Shown: positions 26,027 to 34,659, counted from the stretch's first letter. The stretch: DNA of 64,000 bases from DATMER01 sp031390755 (GCA_031390755.1 JANMTS010000041.1:22486-86485), one strand, 5' to 3'. Translations and numbers: made by a program. Notes: generated by a model from the sequence alone, not told the origin.

Positions 26027-26395
26027 ATGCAAGATCAAGCTCAGCGGTTCAAGTCGTTGGTACGGCAGTTGATGGGTGGCCGTCAGGGTCGGGGCGTCCG
26101 CTACCCGCAGGCGGTTCGCGAGGAGGCGGTCTCGTTGGCGCATGCGGAGTTGGCCTCGGGGGCGAGCCTTGCTGACATCGCCGCGGCTCTGGGGATCGGC
26201 GAGATGACGCTGTCGCGCTGGCTTGAGCCGGCGCGAGTCGGGCTGCGTGAGGTGGAGATCCTGGCGGCCGAGCCGGCGGCGAGGCTGGCAGCGAGGCCGG
26301 CATCGGCTGGCTTCGTGCTGGTCAGCCCGAGCGGGTTGCGGGTCGAGGGGCTGGAGTTGCCTCAGGTGGCCGAGTTGCTGAGGGCGCTGGGATGA
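26027..26395 (+). CDS. tnpA: IS66 accessory protein OrfA (TnpA)
   Basis: 122-aa small protein of IS66 elements, needed with TnpB for transposition. It has a helix-turn-helix region typical of this protein (ASLADIAAALGIGEMTLSRW) and a variable C-terminus. ATG at 26027 is preceded by AAAGGAGAG at suitable spacing; longer forms starting upstream lack a ribosome site. Its stop overlaps the tnpB start (ATGA), so the two are translationally coupled. Confidence 0.88.
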   Translation: MQDQAQRFKSLVRQLMGGRQGRGVRYPQAVREEAVSLAHAELASGASLADIAAALGIGEMTLSRWLEPARVGLREVEILAAEPAARLAARPASAGFVLVSPSGLRVEGLELPQVAELLRALG

Positions 26396-26775
26396 TCGGC
26401 AGCACACGACAGGTGTCGGTCTACGCCTACGGTGCCCCGGTCGACATGCGCAAGGGGTTTGACGGTCTCAGCAGCCTGGCGGAGCGGGAGTTGGGGCGAG
26501 ATCCCTTGTCCGGTGACCTGTTCCTGTTCGTCAGCCGCAATCGCCGAATGGCCAAGGTCGTGTTCTGGGACGGCACCGGTTTGTGCGTCTACAGCAAGCG
26601 CCTTGAGCAGGGGCAGTTCGCCTGCTTGTGGCGTGAGCCGGCAGGGCAGCGGCTTCGGTTGACGGTCAACGAGCTGCAGTTGTTCTTGGAGGGCAGCAAA
26701 CTGGTCGGCAAAGTGGAGTTGAGCCCGCCTGTATTCGTGCGCAAAAATGTTGCCTTCGCAAGCCGGGCGTGTTAG
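26392..26775 (+). CDS. tnpB: IS66 accessory protein TnpB (IS66 Orf2-like)
   Basis: 127-aa IS66 Orf2 protein. It carries the highly conserved core VDMRKGFDGLSSL, LFLFVSRNRRMAKVVFWDGTG and LEQGQFACLW. Its exact role in transposition is unsettled in the family, but it is required together with the DDE transposase. Start overlaps the tnpA stop by 4 bp; the transposase gene begins 10 bp downstream. Confidence 0.95.
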   Translation: MIGSTRQVSVYAYGAPVDMRKGFDGLSSLAERELGRDPLSGDLFLFVSRNRRMAKVVFWDGTGLCVYSKRLEQGQFACLWREPAGQRLRLTVNELQLFLEGSKLVGKVELSPPVFVRKNVAFASRAC

Positions 26776-26784
26776 CTTCGTCGC

Positions 26785-28287
26785 GTGATTCAGATCGAGA
26801 AAGAGCAGAATATCGAGATTCTGCGACAGGTCGCCTCGCTGCTCTTTCGTGAAAATCAAACCCTTCGCCAGCGCATCCAATCCCTTCAAAGCGAGATCGC
26901 CCGCCTCAGCGGCGCCGACACGTCGGCGTTGCAGTTGGAGCTGACGCAGCTGCAGGAGCTTCTGGCGCAGCGCGAGAAGGCTCTTTTCGGCGACTCTTCG
27001 GAGAAGCGTCCGCGTCCGAGCGCCACGGAGCCGGCCGCCGAGCCGGCCGTGCAGCGCGGCCATGGCCCACGTCCTCAGCCCCAGTTGCCCCTGATCGAGC
27101 GGCTGCACGAGTTGCCGGCCGATCAGAGCCAGTGCCCGCAGTGTGGCGGTGGACTCAAGGCCATGGGGGATCAGAGCGAGGATTGCGAGGAGGTGTCGGT
27201 CGTCGAACGGCGCTTCGTTGTGGTGCGCCATCGGCGCAAGAAGTACCGCTGCTGCTGCAACGCGGCCGTGGTGACGGCCCCGGGCCCGCGCAAACTGATC
27301 GCCGGAGGCCGGTATTCGCCGGAGTTTGCGGTGGAAGTGGCGGCCAGCAAGTACCTCGATCACCTGCCTTTGGAGCGTCAGGTGCGGATCATGGACCGCG
27401 AGGGCCTGGTGATCGACTCGCAGACGCTGTGGAACCAGATCGATGCCCTCGCGCGGCACCTGGAGCCCAGCTATCAGGCCTTGAAGCAGAGGGTGCTTTC
27501 GGCGCCGCTGGTGCATGCTGATGAAACCTACTGGCGGCTGATGGATGGCTCGTCGTCGCGCTGGTGGGCATGGTGTACGGCCAGCATGGAAGCGGTCTGC
27601 TATCAGATTTTCAGCAGCCGTTCGCAACAGGCGGCTCGCTCGGTGCTGTCCGGCTATCGAGGCGTCGTCATGGCCGACGGCTACGGAGTGTATGAAGCTC
27701 TTGCCCGAGCGGGTCCGAATTTCACCATGGCGCACTGCTGGGCGCACGTACGACGTAAATTTCTCGAGTCCGAGGAGAACTACCCTGTGCCTTGCAGGGA
27801 GGTGCTTGCCTTGATCGGGCAACTCTACGCCGTGGAGCGATTGGTGCCCCGCAAGGAGGATTGGGAATTACCCGAGACGCTTGCTTTGCGGACTCGACTC
27901 CGCGAGGAGCGATCCCGTGGCGTGGTAGCTCAGATCCGTCAATGGGCTGAGCAGCAGAGACCCTTGCCGCAGAGCGGCCTGGGCAAGGCCATCCAATATA
28001 TGGTCGGTCTGTGGCCGGGCCTGACCCGGTTCCTCGACGATGCGTGCATTCCGCTCGACAACAACGGGGCCGAGCGGGCGCTGCGCGGAATGGTGGTGGG
28101 GCGCAAGAACCACTACGGCTCGCGTTCCAAGCGGGGCACCGAAGTCGCCGCTGTGTTTTACAGCCTTTTCGAGTCGGCCAAACTCGCAGGCGTGGAACCG
28201 AAGCGCTATGTGCTCCAGGCCACCTATGCCGCCTTGGACAAGCCGGGAACCGCCACGCTTCCCGGCAACCCTTCCAAGCCCTCGTAA
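26785..28287 (+). CDS. tnpC: IS66 DDE transposase TnpC
   Basis: 500-aa transposase. N-terminal coiled coil/leucine-rich region (LRQVASLLFRENQTLRQRI), a zinc-finger-like segment (CPQCGGG and a later CCCN), then the DDE core: HADETYW (Asp ~245), VVMADGYGVYEAL (Asp ~297) and the Glu in PLDNNGAERALRGM (~428). Length and all catalytic residues are normal, so it is probably functional. GTG start at 26785. It ends 125 bp before the right end of the element. Confidence 0.95.
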   Translation: MIQIEKEQNIEILRQVASLLFRENQTLRQRIQSLQSEIARLSGADTSALQLELTQLQELLAQREKALFGDSSEKRPRPSATEPAAEPAVQRGHGPRPQPQLPLIERLHELPADQSQCPQCGGGLKAMGDQSEDCEEVSVVERRFVVVRHRRKKYRCCCNAAVVTAPGPRKLIAGGRYSPEFAVEVAASKYLDHLPLERQVRIMDREGLVIDSQTLWNQIDALARHLEPSYQALKQRVLSAPLVHADETYWRLMDGSSSRWWAWCTASMEAVCYQIFSSRSQQAARSVLSGYRGVVMADGYGVYEALARAGPNFTMAHCWAHVRRKFLESEENYPVPCREVLALIGQLYAVERLVPRKEDWELPETLALRTRLREERSRGVVAQIRQWAEQQRPLPQSGLGKAIQYMVGLWPGLTRFLDDACIPLDNNGAERALRGMVVGRKNHYGSRSKRGTEVAAVFYSLFESAKLAGVEPKRYVLQATYAALDKPGTATLPGNPSKPS

Positions 28288-28388
28288 CCGCGTCCGACCG
28301 TTAAGAAGATCCTGGGGGGCGACTCGCCGCCCCTGTGGCCGGGCAGCCGGACGGCTAGCCATCATTCCAGATCACTTCAACCAGCTCA

Positions 28389-28412
28389 AGACGGGGCAGA
28401 GCGAGGACTTAC
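28389..28412 (-). repeat. IS66 right terminal inverted repeat
   Basis: Reverse complement starts GTAAGTCCTCGCTC and ends CCCCGTCT, matching the left end with three mismatches over 24 bp. Confidence 0.88.
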
Positions 28413-28501
28413 TTCTCTTCCATGGTCACGCCGTAGAGGGTGCCGGCGACTTCCATGGTGAGCTTGTTGTGGGTGATGACGATGAACTGGGTGTTCGCCG
28501 A
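28413..28501 (-). pseudogene. Duplicated smc 3' end, proximal part (with right 8-bp target duplication)
   Basis: On the minus strand it reads SANTQFIVITHNKLTMEVAG followed by TLYGVTMEE, almost identical to the end of the genuine SMC (one residue differs). 28413-28420 is the second copy of the IS66 target duplication TTCTCTTC. The similarity to smc ends at 28501; beyond it the sequence is unrelated, so this fragment never had a promoter or start of its own. Confidence 0.85.
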
Positions 28502-28779
28502 GGGCTGCCGCCCCCCCCCTCCCACCCGGCACCCTCCCACCCCCCTTGGAAAACGCTGCGCGTTTCCCACAGCCCACCGGCCACGACGGCGAGCTCGTGA
28601 GGAAGAGGAATGCACAGTTCTAATTGTCGCCGCCGCACAGAGATAGTTGACGCCGTCCAGCGCCCCGGAACTCTGCGGATGGAAGGGGCCGGCGGGCCGG
28701 CTCCGGTGCCCGGTGGTAAGATCGGGCAAGAGCCATGGTCTGGAGAGCATCCCCAGGCTCGTGTTCAGGAGGTCTCACA
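28502..28779. other. Gene-free stretch between the smc fragment and the vapB-like gene
   Basis: Contains a C-rich run (about 28510-28548), an imperfect hairpin with arms GGAAAACGC and GCGTTTCC at 28550-28569, and the AGGAGG ribosome site (28767-28772) of the following gene. I see no coding sequence, RNA gene or clear promoter. Confidence 0.5.
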
Positions 28780-29136
28780 GTGGCAACGCACCAGATCGAA
28801 GTGATGATTCCGGAGGATCGGCGACTCGTGGTCGAGGTTCCTGATATCGTCCGTTCGGGACCCGCGACCTTGATTCTCGTGACTGCCTCTGTGGGGCCGA
28901 CCGGAGCCGAAGAGCTGCCGGAGAGCACTCGGATCGAAGCGCGGAACCGCTGGCAGGCGGCGAGAGCTGAGCTGGCTCGGGATTCACGTCCTTTCCGCCA
29001 GCTCTCTCCCGAGGAGCGGCGCGACCGCTTGCGCCGGCTGCAAGGAATCGGCCGCGGTCTTCTCTCGTCCAGCGAGGAATTCGCACGGCGCAAGGCCGAA
29101 GAGGTCGAGATCGAGGAGAGGAAGTTTGCCCGCTGA
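28780..29136 (+). CDS. Probable antitoxin-like protein upstream of a PIN fragment
   Basis: 118-aa protein starting at GTG 28780, 7 nt after a perfect AGGAGG. The N-terminus (IEVMIPEDRRLVVEVPD) resembles the beta-strand lead of small DNA-binding antitoxins, and the C-terminal half is charged and helical (RLRRLQGIGRGLL to EEVEIEERKFAR), as expected for a toxin-binding tail. Its stop overlaps the start of a PIN-domain frame by 11 bp, the usual vapBC arrangement. The match to a named antitoxin family is not secure; the call rests on size, layout and the linked PIN start. Codon use is like the core genome. Confidence 0.55.
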   Translation: MATHQIEVMIPEDRRLVVEVPDIVRSGPATLILVTASVGPTGAEELPESTRIEARNRWQAARAELARDSRPFRQLSPEERRDRLRRLQGIGRGLLSSSEEFARRKAEEVEIEERKFAR

Positions 29137-29290
29137 AGCGGTCTACGTCTTCGATGCCTGTGCCGTGGTGGCGCTCCTGCAAGGCGAAGAAGGTGCATCC
29201 GTAGTAAGCGGCCTCCTGGTCGTTGTGGCCTGCCAGGTCTTGCGGTTCTGCATGTCCGCGGGGCGAAGCACCTCGGCTCCGGCCTCGTAG
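29126..29290 (+). pseudogene. Truncated VapC-type PIN-domain toxin
   Basis: A TTG start (29126) with GAGGAGAGG upstream opens AEAVYVFDACAVVALLQGEE, the typical first strand of a PIN ribonuclease with its first catalytic Asp. Around 29200 the similarity stops and sequence from a decayed dinB gene on the other strand takes over; the frame ends at TAG 29288-29290 after 54 residues, against ~130 normally. The remaining catalytic acids are lost, so no active toxin is expected. Confidence 0.65.
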
Positions 29291-29361
29291 TCGTCGAGGC
29301 GGGCGAGGGAACATCCCGGGCTGGATGTCGCACCGGAAGGCGCGGTCCGTCCAGCGCAGGA
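29200..29361 (-). pseudogene. Decayed DinB-family protein, copy B
   Basis: Immediately downstream (minus strand) of the genuine smc stop. Pieces: FLRWTDRAFRCDIQPGMFP, the N-terminal lead of this family, then in a different frame LARLDDYEAGAEVLRPADM, QNRKTW and, after another shift, AGHNDQEAAYY, the central part of a DinB domain. The stretch that copy A retains between GIFP and EHIGQ is missing here, while copy A lacks the part retained here. No start codon; the fragment is cut at ~29200 by the PIN remnant. Confidence 0.55.
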
Positions 29362-29374
29362 AGGGACCGCCGTC

Positions 29375-32300
29375 CTACGCCGTCGCCCTTTGCAACTCGG
29401 GCTGGACCTCCTCCATCTGCACGGACACCAGCTTCGAGACGCCCTTCTCTTCCATGGTCACGCCGTAGAGGGTGCCGGCGACTTCCATGGAGAGCTTGTT
29501 GTGGGTGATGACGATGAACTGGGTGTTCGCCGACATCTCCCTCAGCACGTCCACGAAGCGGGTGGTGTTCACGTCGTCGAGCGGCGCGTCCACCTCGTCC
29601 AGGATGCAGAAGGGCGAGGGCTTGGTCTTGAAGAGGGCGAAGAGGAGCGCGATCGCGGTCAGGGCCTTCTCGCCTCCGGACATGAGCATGAGGTTCTGGA
29701 GGCGCTTGCCCGGGGGCCGGGCCAGAATTTCAATACCGCTCTCCAGGAGATCCTCCTCGTCGAGGAGGCGCATCTCGGCCTCGCCGCCTCGGAAGAGGCG
29801 GGCGAAGGTGTCTCCGAAGTTCTTGTTGACCTCCTCGAAGGTGGTCTTGAACATCTCGCCCGAGGCCTCGTTGATCTCCTTGATCGTCCGGCGCAGGCTG
29901 TCCACCGAGGTCGCCACGTCGGCTCGCTGCGTGGTGAGGAACTTGAACCGCTCCTCCTGCTCGTCGTGCTCCTGCACGGCCAGGAGGTTCACCGGCCCGA
30001 GGCGCTCCAGGGCGGCCTTGGTGCGCGCCAGCTCGGCTTCGGTCTCCGCGAGATCGATCGGCGGCTCGGTGGGCAGCTCTTCGACCGGCGGGAGCGGCTT
30101 CTCGAACTGCTCGACGAAGGCGGTGGAGAGGTGCTCGGCGTCCTGGCGCAGGGCGGCGTGGGCGATGCGGTGCTCCTCGACCTCGGCGCGCACGGAGTCG
30201 CGGCCTCCGCGGGTCTGCTGGATGCGCTCCTCCAACCCCTGAATCTCCTCGCGCCGGTCGTCGAGCTTCTGCTGCTGCTCCAGCACGCCGTCCTCCGCGG
30301 AGGAGCGCCGCTCCAGGGCGGATTGCAGCTCCTCTTCGGCCTTGACGATGGCGGCTTCGAGCTCGCGCCTCCGGTTGCCGAGCTTGTCCGCATCCTCGCG
30401 CCAGAGCGCGACCTGCCGCGTGCCGCGGTCGATCTCGGCGGCGAGGCGCGATTCCTCGCGGTCGTGGGATTCGAGCCGCTCGTCGAGCAGCTCCAGGCGC
30501 CCGCGCCGGCCGGCGCTCGCCGTGCGCAGCGCCTCGCGGGAGCCCTTGGAGGCCTCCAGCTCGGCCTGGGCGCGGTCGAAGGCCTCCTGGAGCGAGGCGT
30601 TGCGCTCGTCCGCGGCGGTCAGCTCGTCCTGCGCGAGCTGCCGGCGCTGGGTGACGCGCTCGATCTCCTGCGCGACCTGCTGCTGCTCAGTGCTGAGCTT
30701 CTCCTGCTCGCCGGTCAGGCGACGGTGGCGCGCGGCCACGTCCTCCTGGCGGGCGCGGTGGACGGCCAGCTCCTGCCGGTGCTGGGCAATTTCTCCCTGA
30801 AGCCGGTTGGACTCCTTCGCGAGATTGGCGCGCTCGCCGATCAGCCGGGTCAGATCGTCGGTCGACTCCCGGAGCTGGCGCTCCAGCTCGGGGATGGCTT
30901 TCCCGAGGTTCACCAGCTCGCTCTCGCGCTCCAGCACACCCGGCGTGGCCACCTCGCCCTCGACATGGAACGTCCCGGCCTGGACCCAGATGCCCTCGCG
31001 GCTCAGGAAGGCGCAGCCGGGATGGAGACGGGCCAGCCGCTCGGCGTCCGCGGCCGTCCGCACCAGGAAGGCCGGCGGCAGCGATGCGGCCAGCTCCTCG
31101 GGCAGGGCCAGGGCCTCGCCCAGGGAGAGGACGACCGCGGGATCGTCGATCACCGGCAGCACGTCCGCCCCTTCGGCGGGGGAGGGATGGCGCTCGATGA
31201 TCACCGCCGCTGATCGGCCGGCGAGCGCCTTCGCGAGATCGCGGGCGGAGGCGCCGGGCGCGAGCACGACCGCGTCCGCGAGCGTGCCGAGATAGACGTC
31301 CAGGCTGCGCTCCCAGCCTTCGAGCGCCTGCGCCTGTCCGGCCAGATAGACCGGATTCTCGAGACCGGCGGCGGTCAGGGCTTTCTCCAGGGCGGCGCGG
31401 CGCTGGGCGTGGGCCCGCGACAGCTCGGCGAGGATGCGCTGCCGCTGTTTCGAGCCGGAGAGCTGGTTCTCCAGGTCGCGCTTGCGCTCCGAGGCCTCGG
31501 CCTCGCGGCGGAGGGTGATCTCCAGGGCGCTCGCGACTTTCTCCTGATCGATGCTCTTCGCGGCGAGCGCGGTCTCGGACTGCAGAACCCGGTCCTGGGC
31601 CATCGCGAGCGCCTCGGCCGCCTGCTTCAGCTCGTGGGTGCGCTGGGCCAGCTCCTGGTCGAGGTGGTGGCGGCGGAAGTTGCCGCGCTCCAGCTCCATC
31701 TGGGACTGCTGGACCTTCTGGCGGAAGGCGTTGATCTCGTTGACCGCGGCGGAGAGCTGGGCGCGCACGGCTTCGACGCGGGCCGCCACCTGCTGGAGAT
31801 CGCGCTCGGCCGAGGCGATCTGGCGCTCGTCGGCCTCCACGGCCTGGGCGGCCAGGGTGCGCTCGTCCACCAGCTCGCGGCGGCGGTCGCGCAGCGCTTC
31901 GAGGGCGTCGAGGTGGGCCTGGATCTCCGCCTCGCGGCGCTCGGCCATGCCGCGGTCCTGCTCGGCGCGCTCGCCGATCTCCCGGACGGTCTGGCGGTTG
32001 GCCTTGAGGAACTCCTGCCGGCCCTCGATGGTGGCGGCCAGCTCGGCGACCTTCTGGTGGCGCTCGGCCATGGCGCGGGCGAGCTCGTCCAGGCGCTGCC
32101 GGCCCTGGGCGAGCGCGGCCTCGTCGCGGTGGAGGTCGGCGGCGAGCCCGGCCTCACGGGTGCTGGCGGTGTCGATCTTGGCGCGCAGGTCGCGCAGCCG
32201 GGCGGTGAGCACGGCCCAGCGGCCGGTGAGCACCTTCTCCAGCAGCTCCCGGTACTCGACCTCTTTCTCCTGATAGCGCCGCGCCGCGCCGGCCTGACGC

Positions 32301-32920
32301 TTGAGGGAGCGCAGGGCGCGCTCGACCTCGGAGATCACGTCGTCGAGACGGAGGAGGTTCGCGGTGGCCTCCTGGAGCTTGACCTCGGCCACGGTCTTGC
32401 GCGCCTTGTAGCGCGTGATGCCGGCCGCTTCTTCGATGAGCTTGCGGCGCTCCTGCGGCTTGCCGGAGAGGATCATGCCGATCTTCCCCTGCTCGATCAC
32501 CGAGTAGGCGCGGATGCCTAAGCCGGTGTCCATGAGGAGATCCTTGATCTCCTTGAGGCGCACGAGCTTGCCGTTCAGCCGGTACTGGCTGTCGCCGCCC
32601 CGGAAGACGCGCCGGCCGAGCGTGATCTTGCCGTCGTCCGAGCCGGGAATGGAGGTGTCCGTCTCCAGCGTGAGGGTGCATTCGGCCATGCCGAGCGGCT
32701 TGCGCTGCTCGGAGCCGTTGAAGATCACGTCCTCCATCGTGCCGCCGCGCAGCGTCTTGGCGCTCTGCTCGCCGAGCACCCAGGTCATGGCCTCCGACAG
32801 ATTGCTCTTGCCGCAGCCGTTGGGGCCGACGATGGCCGTGATGCCGCCCGCGAAGTCCACGCGGACCGGGTCGACGAACGATTTGAAGCCGGAGATTTCG
32901 AGGCGTTTTACTTTCAGCAT
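29375..32920 (-). CDS. smc: Chromosome segregation protein SMC
   Basis: Full-length 1181-aa condensin ATPase. N-terminal Walker A GPNGCGKSN (Lys38), followed by MTWVLGEQSAKTLRGG; two long coiled coils separated by a hinge (about 510-650, with GLENPVYLAGQAQAL and VLPVIDDPAVV); and the C-terminal ATPase half with signature LMSGGEKALTAIALLFAL and Walker B CILDEVDAPLDD. It compacts and helps segregate the chromosome, normally with ScpA/ScpB, which are not in this window. ATG at 32920. The last 161 bp of the gene have a near-identical duplicate further downstream, split by IS66. No second gene is coupled to it. Confidence 0.97.
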   Translation of the reverse strand: MLKVKRLEISGFKSFVDPVRVDFAGGITAIVGPNGCGKSNLSEAMTWVLGEQSAKTLRGGTMEDVIFNGSEQRKPLGMAECTLTLETDTSIPGSDDGKITLGRRVFRGGDSQYRLNGKLVRLKEIKDLLMDTGLGIRAYSVIEQGKIGMILSGKPQERRKLIEEAAGITRYKARKTVAEVKLQEATANLLRLDDVISEVERALRSLKRQAGAARRYQEKEVEYRELLEKVLTGRWAVLTARLRDLRAKIDTASTREAGLAADLHRDEAALAQGRQRLDELARAMAERHQKVAELAATIEGRQEFLKANRQTVREIGERAEQDRGMAERREAEIQAHLDALEALRDRRRELVDERTLAAQAVEADERQIASAERDLQQVAARVEAVRAQLSAAVNEINAFRQKVQQSQMELERGNFRRHHLDQELAQRTHELKQAAEALAMAQDRVLQSETALAAKSIDQEKVASALEITLRREAEASERKRDLENQLSGSKQRQRILAELSRAHAQRRAALEKALTAAGLENPVYLAGQAQALEGWERSLDVYLGTLADAVVLAPGASARDLAKALAGRSAAVIIERHPSPAEGADVLPVIDDPAVVLSLGEALALPEELAASLPPAFLVRTAADAERLARLHPGCAFLSREGIWVQAGTFHVEGEVATPGVLERESELVNLGKAIPELERQLRESTDDLTRLIGERANLAKESNRLQGEIAQHRQELAVHRARQEDVAARHRRLTGEQEKLSTEQQQVAQEIERVTQRRQLAQDELTAADERNASLQEAFDRAQAELEASKGSREALRTASAGRRGRLELLDERLESHDREESRLAAEIDRGTRQVALWREDADKLGNRRRELEAAIVKAEEELQSALERRSSAEDGVLEQQQKLDDRREEIQGLEERIQQTRGGRDSVRAEVEEHRIAHAALRQDAEHLSTAFVEQFEKPLPPVEELPTEPPIDLAETEAELARTKAALERLGPVNLLAVQEHDEQEERFKFLTTQRADVATSVDSLRRTIKEINEASGEMFKTTFEEVNKNFGDTFARLFRGGEAEMRLLDEEDLLESGIEILARPPGKRLQNLMLMSGGEKALTAIALLFALFKTKPSPFCILDEVDAPLDDVNTTRFVDVLREMSANTQFIVITHNKLSMEVAGTLYGVTMEEKGVSKLVSVQMEEVQPELQRATA

Positions 32921-33339
32921 GTCGTGCGTATCCCTACAGCGGGCTCCATGAAGACGAAGGGCAGGATACCAGAGGCTCCAGAGCCGCTACAAGGTGTGGT
33001 GGAGACTGGTCAGGGGCCACAACATGTGGTAGGAGCCCCACCCCCGACTCCTATAAACTTGAGGCTGCGTCATCGGGTCAACCCCGCCAATGGAAGAGGT
33101 TCGAAAAAGCGCAAGCCAGGATAAGACCGCGAGTTGACTTGGTGAGCATACTGCCTTCCGTCAGGTGAGGGCCTCCAGCTCAAGTCGGCGTGCTTCGGCA
33201 AGGCAGATACTGAAACTCCCGGGGACAGGAAGGGTGCATGGGGTCCCGGGGAGCTGGGCGAAGCCTTTCCATGGCCGCTGGCGACGAAGCCTCCGCGAGT
33301 GACGGAGGCGGGGTCCAACCCCTTTCACGGAGGTGAGCT
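32921..33339. other. 419-bp intergenic region and structured leader of the next gene
   Basis: Divergent spacer between smc and the secreted protein at 33340. The last ~60 bp hold two adjacent hairpins: GCCTCCG/CGGAGGC (33289-33295 with 33303-33309) and GGGGT/ACCCC (33310-33314 with 33318-33322) followed by TTT, then a very strong ribosome site GGAGGTGA (33329-33336) ahead of ATG 33340. The hairpins could attenuate transcription or control translation. I could not match the leader to a known riboswitch class. No promoter is convincing. Confidence 0.45.
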
Positions 33340-34659
33340 ATGAAGAAAGCAATGCTGCTTCTGGCTTTGTGCGTCGCTGTGGCCGCCATCGTGCCGGCCG
33401 TCCGCGTCGCCCAGGCCGACTCGCCGGACGACGGCAATGCCATGGTCGCGCGGCCGGCCTCGGCCCTTTTCGACCCGCTGAGCACGGATGCCGATGTCGT
33501 CTACCTCATCGCCAACTCCTCGCTGGTGTTCGGCCCCGATCCGAAAGGCCGTAGCGAGGAGGTGACGTTCGTCGGTCCGGTGACGGTCCCCAAGTGGCCC
33601 ATGAAGGGCTACGGCCGCCGAGTTTTGCCGGACGGCCGGCAACAGATCGACATGGAGCTGACGCAGTCCGAGCTGACGGGTGAGAGCTATGTGCTCGGCG
33701 GTCCCGTGATGCTGGGTGAGCATCCGGACCTGCGGTCCCTCGGCACCATCACGGAGCGCCCGCGGACGGGCATCGCCCTGGCCTCCAACAAGACGACCTC
33801 CGGTGACAAGGCCGCCGCGAGCGGGTCGTCCGCCACCGCCGACGGTTCCGCCTCCAACTCCATGACTCCGACCCGCGATGAGGACGCCGAAGCCGAAGAG
33901 GTTCCGGCCGACTTCGTCGTCGAGCGCAAGGTTCTGATCACGACCGCCAAGGGCATCCTCTACAACGAGACCGCGGTCCCGGTGCGGGGCCGGATCGACG
34001 CGATCCCGCCGGTCCGCTTCGAGGGCACGCCCACGGGCGTCAATGTCTTCCGCGGCATGGAGCTGCCGGTCGCGCTCCTCGACAAGGATGGCAACGTCAA
34101 CGGCTGGTTCTACAGCAAGGCCCACATGGCCTACGCCGTGAAGCCGGCGGCCATCGAGCGTTCGTTCCTCAAGGGCAGCGTGTCTCTCCGCTCCGGCGAC
34201 AAGACGGAGAAGGTCGAGCTCAGCGGTCCGGTGGAAATCCACCACCTGACCGCCGGCAACAGCCGGACGGACATGGAAATCATCGTCCTCGCGCTGCGTG
34301 GCCGGAGTGAGCTGCTCGGCGGCGACATCATGGTGTCGGAAACCTTCAGCGACCGCGACCGCTTCTCCCGCGGGGTTCTGGACTGGCGCGGCAAGACCAG
34401 CGCCGACTCGAAGCTCGACCTGTTCCTCGACATCTACACTCCGTCGGCCAAGCTCTCCAACCGTGAGCCGGTGTCCCTGGCCGGCAAGCTCGAGGACTGC
34501 AAGGTCAACGGCCATCTGGAGAAGGGCAAGCTCAACCTGGCCCTGATGAGCGGCAGGGGCCGCTTCGCCTCGAACGGCACCCGGGTGCTGTATGACGAGG
34601 CCGAGAAGGCGGTGGTGGACGTGGTCAATCTGGAGCTCGACCTGAGCGAGCGGATGTAA
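33340..34659 (+). CDS. Secreted hypothetical protein with an internally repeated domain
   Basis: 439-aa protein with a clear signal peptide (MKKAMLLLALCVAVAAI to VAQA). I do not recognise the family. The body shows an internal duplication: around residues 75-130 (FVGPVTVPKWPMKGYGRRV with DMELTQSELTGESYVLGG) and again around 285-345 (LSGPVEIHHLTAGNSRT with DMEIIVLALRGRSELLGG). Both follow the pattern GPV-x-DME-x-LxG-S-x-LGG and look like beta-rich repeats. A Ser/Thr/Ala/Asp-rich linker sits near 150-190. The strong GGAGGTGA ribosome site and excellent codon use suggest high expression. It is followed by the M16/NHL operon after a 23-bp gap and may belong to that transcription unit. Confidence 0.8.
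   Translation: MKKAMLLLALCVAVAAIVPAVRVAQADSPDDGNAMVARPASALFDPLSTDADVVYLIANSSLVFGPDPKGRSEEVTFVGPVTVPKWPMKGYGRRVLPDGRQQIDMELTQSELTGESYVLGGPVMLGEHPDLRSLGTITERPRTGIALASNKTTSGDKAAASGSSATADGSASNSMTPTRDEDAEAEEVPADFVVERKVLITTAKGILYNETAVPVRGRIDAIPPVRFEGTPTGVNVFRGMELPVALLDKDGNVNGWFYSKAHMAYAVKPAAIERSFLKGSVSLRSGDKTEKVELSGPVEIHHLTAGNSRTDMEIIVLALRGRSELLGGDIMVSETFSDRDRFSRGVLDWRGKTSADSKLDLFLDIYTPSAKLSNREPVSLAGKLEDCKVNGHLEKGKLNLALMSGRGRFASNGTRVLYDEAEKAVVDVVNLELDLSERM

Larger units (their letters stand above)
25951..28412 (+). mobile_element. Complete IS66-family insertion sequence
   Basis: 2462-bp element with the three genes typical of IS66 (orf1/tnpA, orf2/tnpB, orf3/tnpC), terminal inverted repeats beginning GTAA, and an 8-bp direct duplication of the target. 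All three frames are intact, so the element may still be active. It inserted into a duplicated fragment of the smc 3' end; removing the element and one duplication restores a continuous copy of that fragment. Confidence 0.95.

Noticed and set aside
25951..28412. Antisense frames inside IS66 (for example 26362-27822)
   Set aside because: Shadows of tnpB and tnpC; no homology or start signals.
29390..31213. 607-codon frame antisense to smc
   Set aside because: Leucine/glycine-rich shadow of the SMC coiled coil with no start signal.
33180..33330. Possible c-di-GMP or other known riboswitch in the leader
   Set aside because: A GACGAAGCCTCC stretch recalls part of the GEMM motif, but the other conserved blocks are missing.
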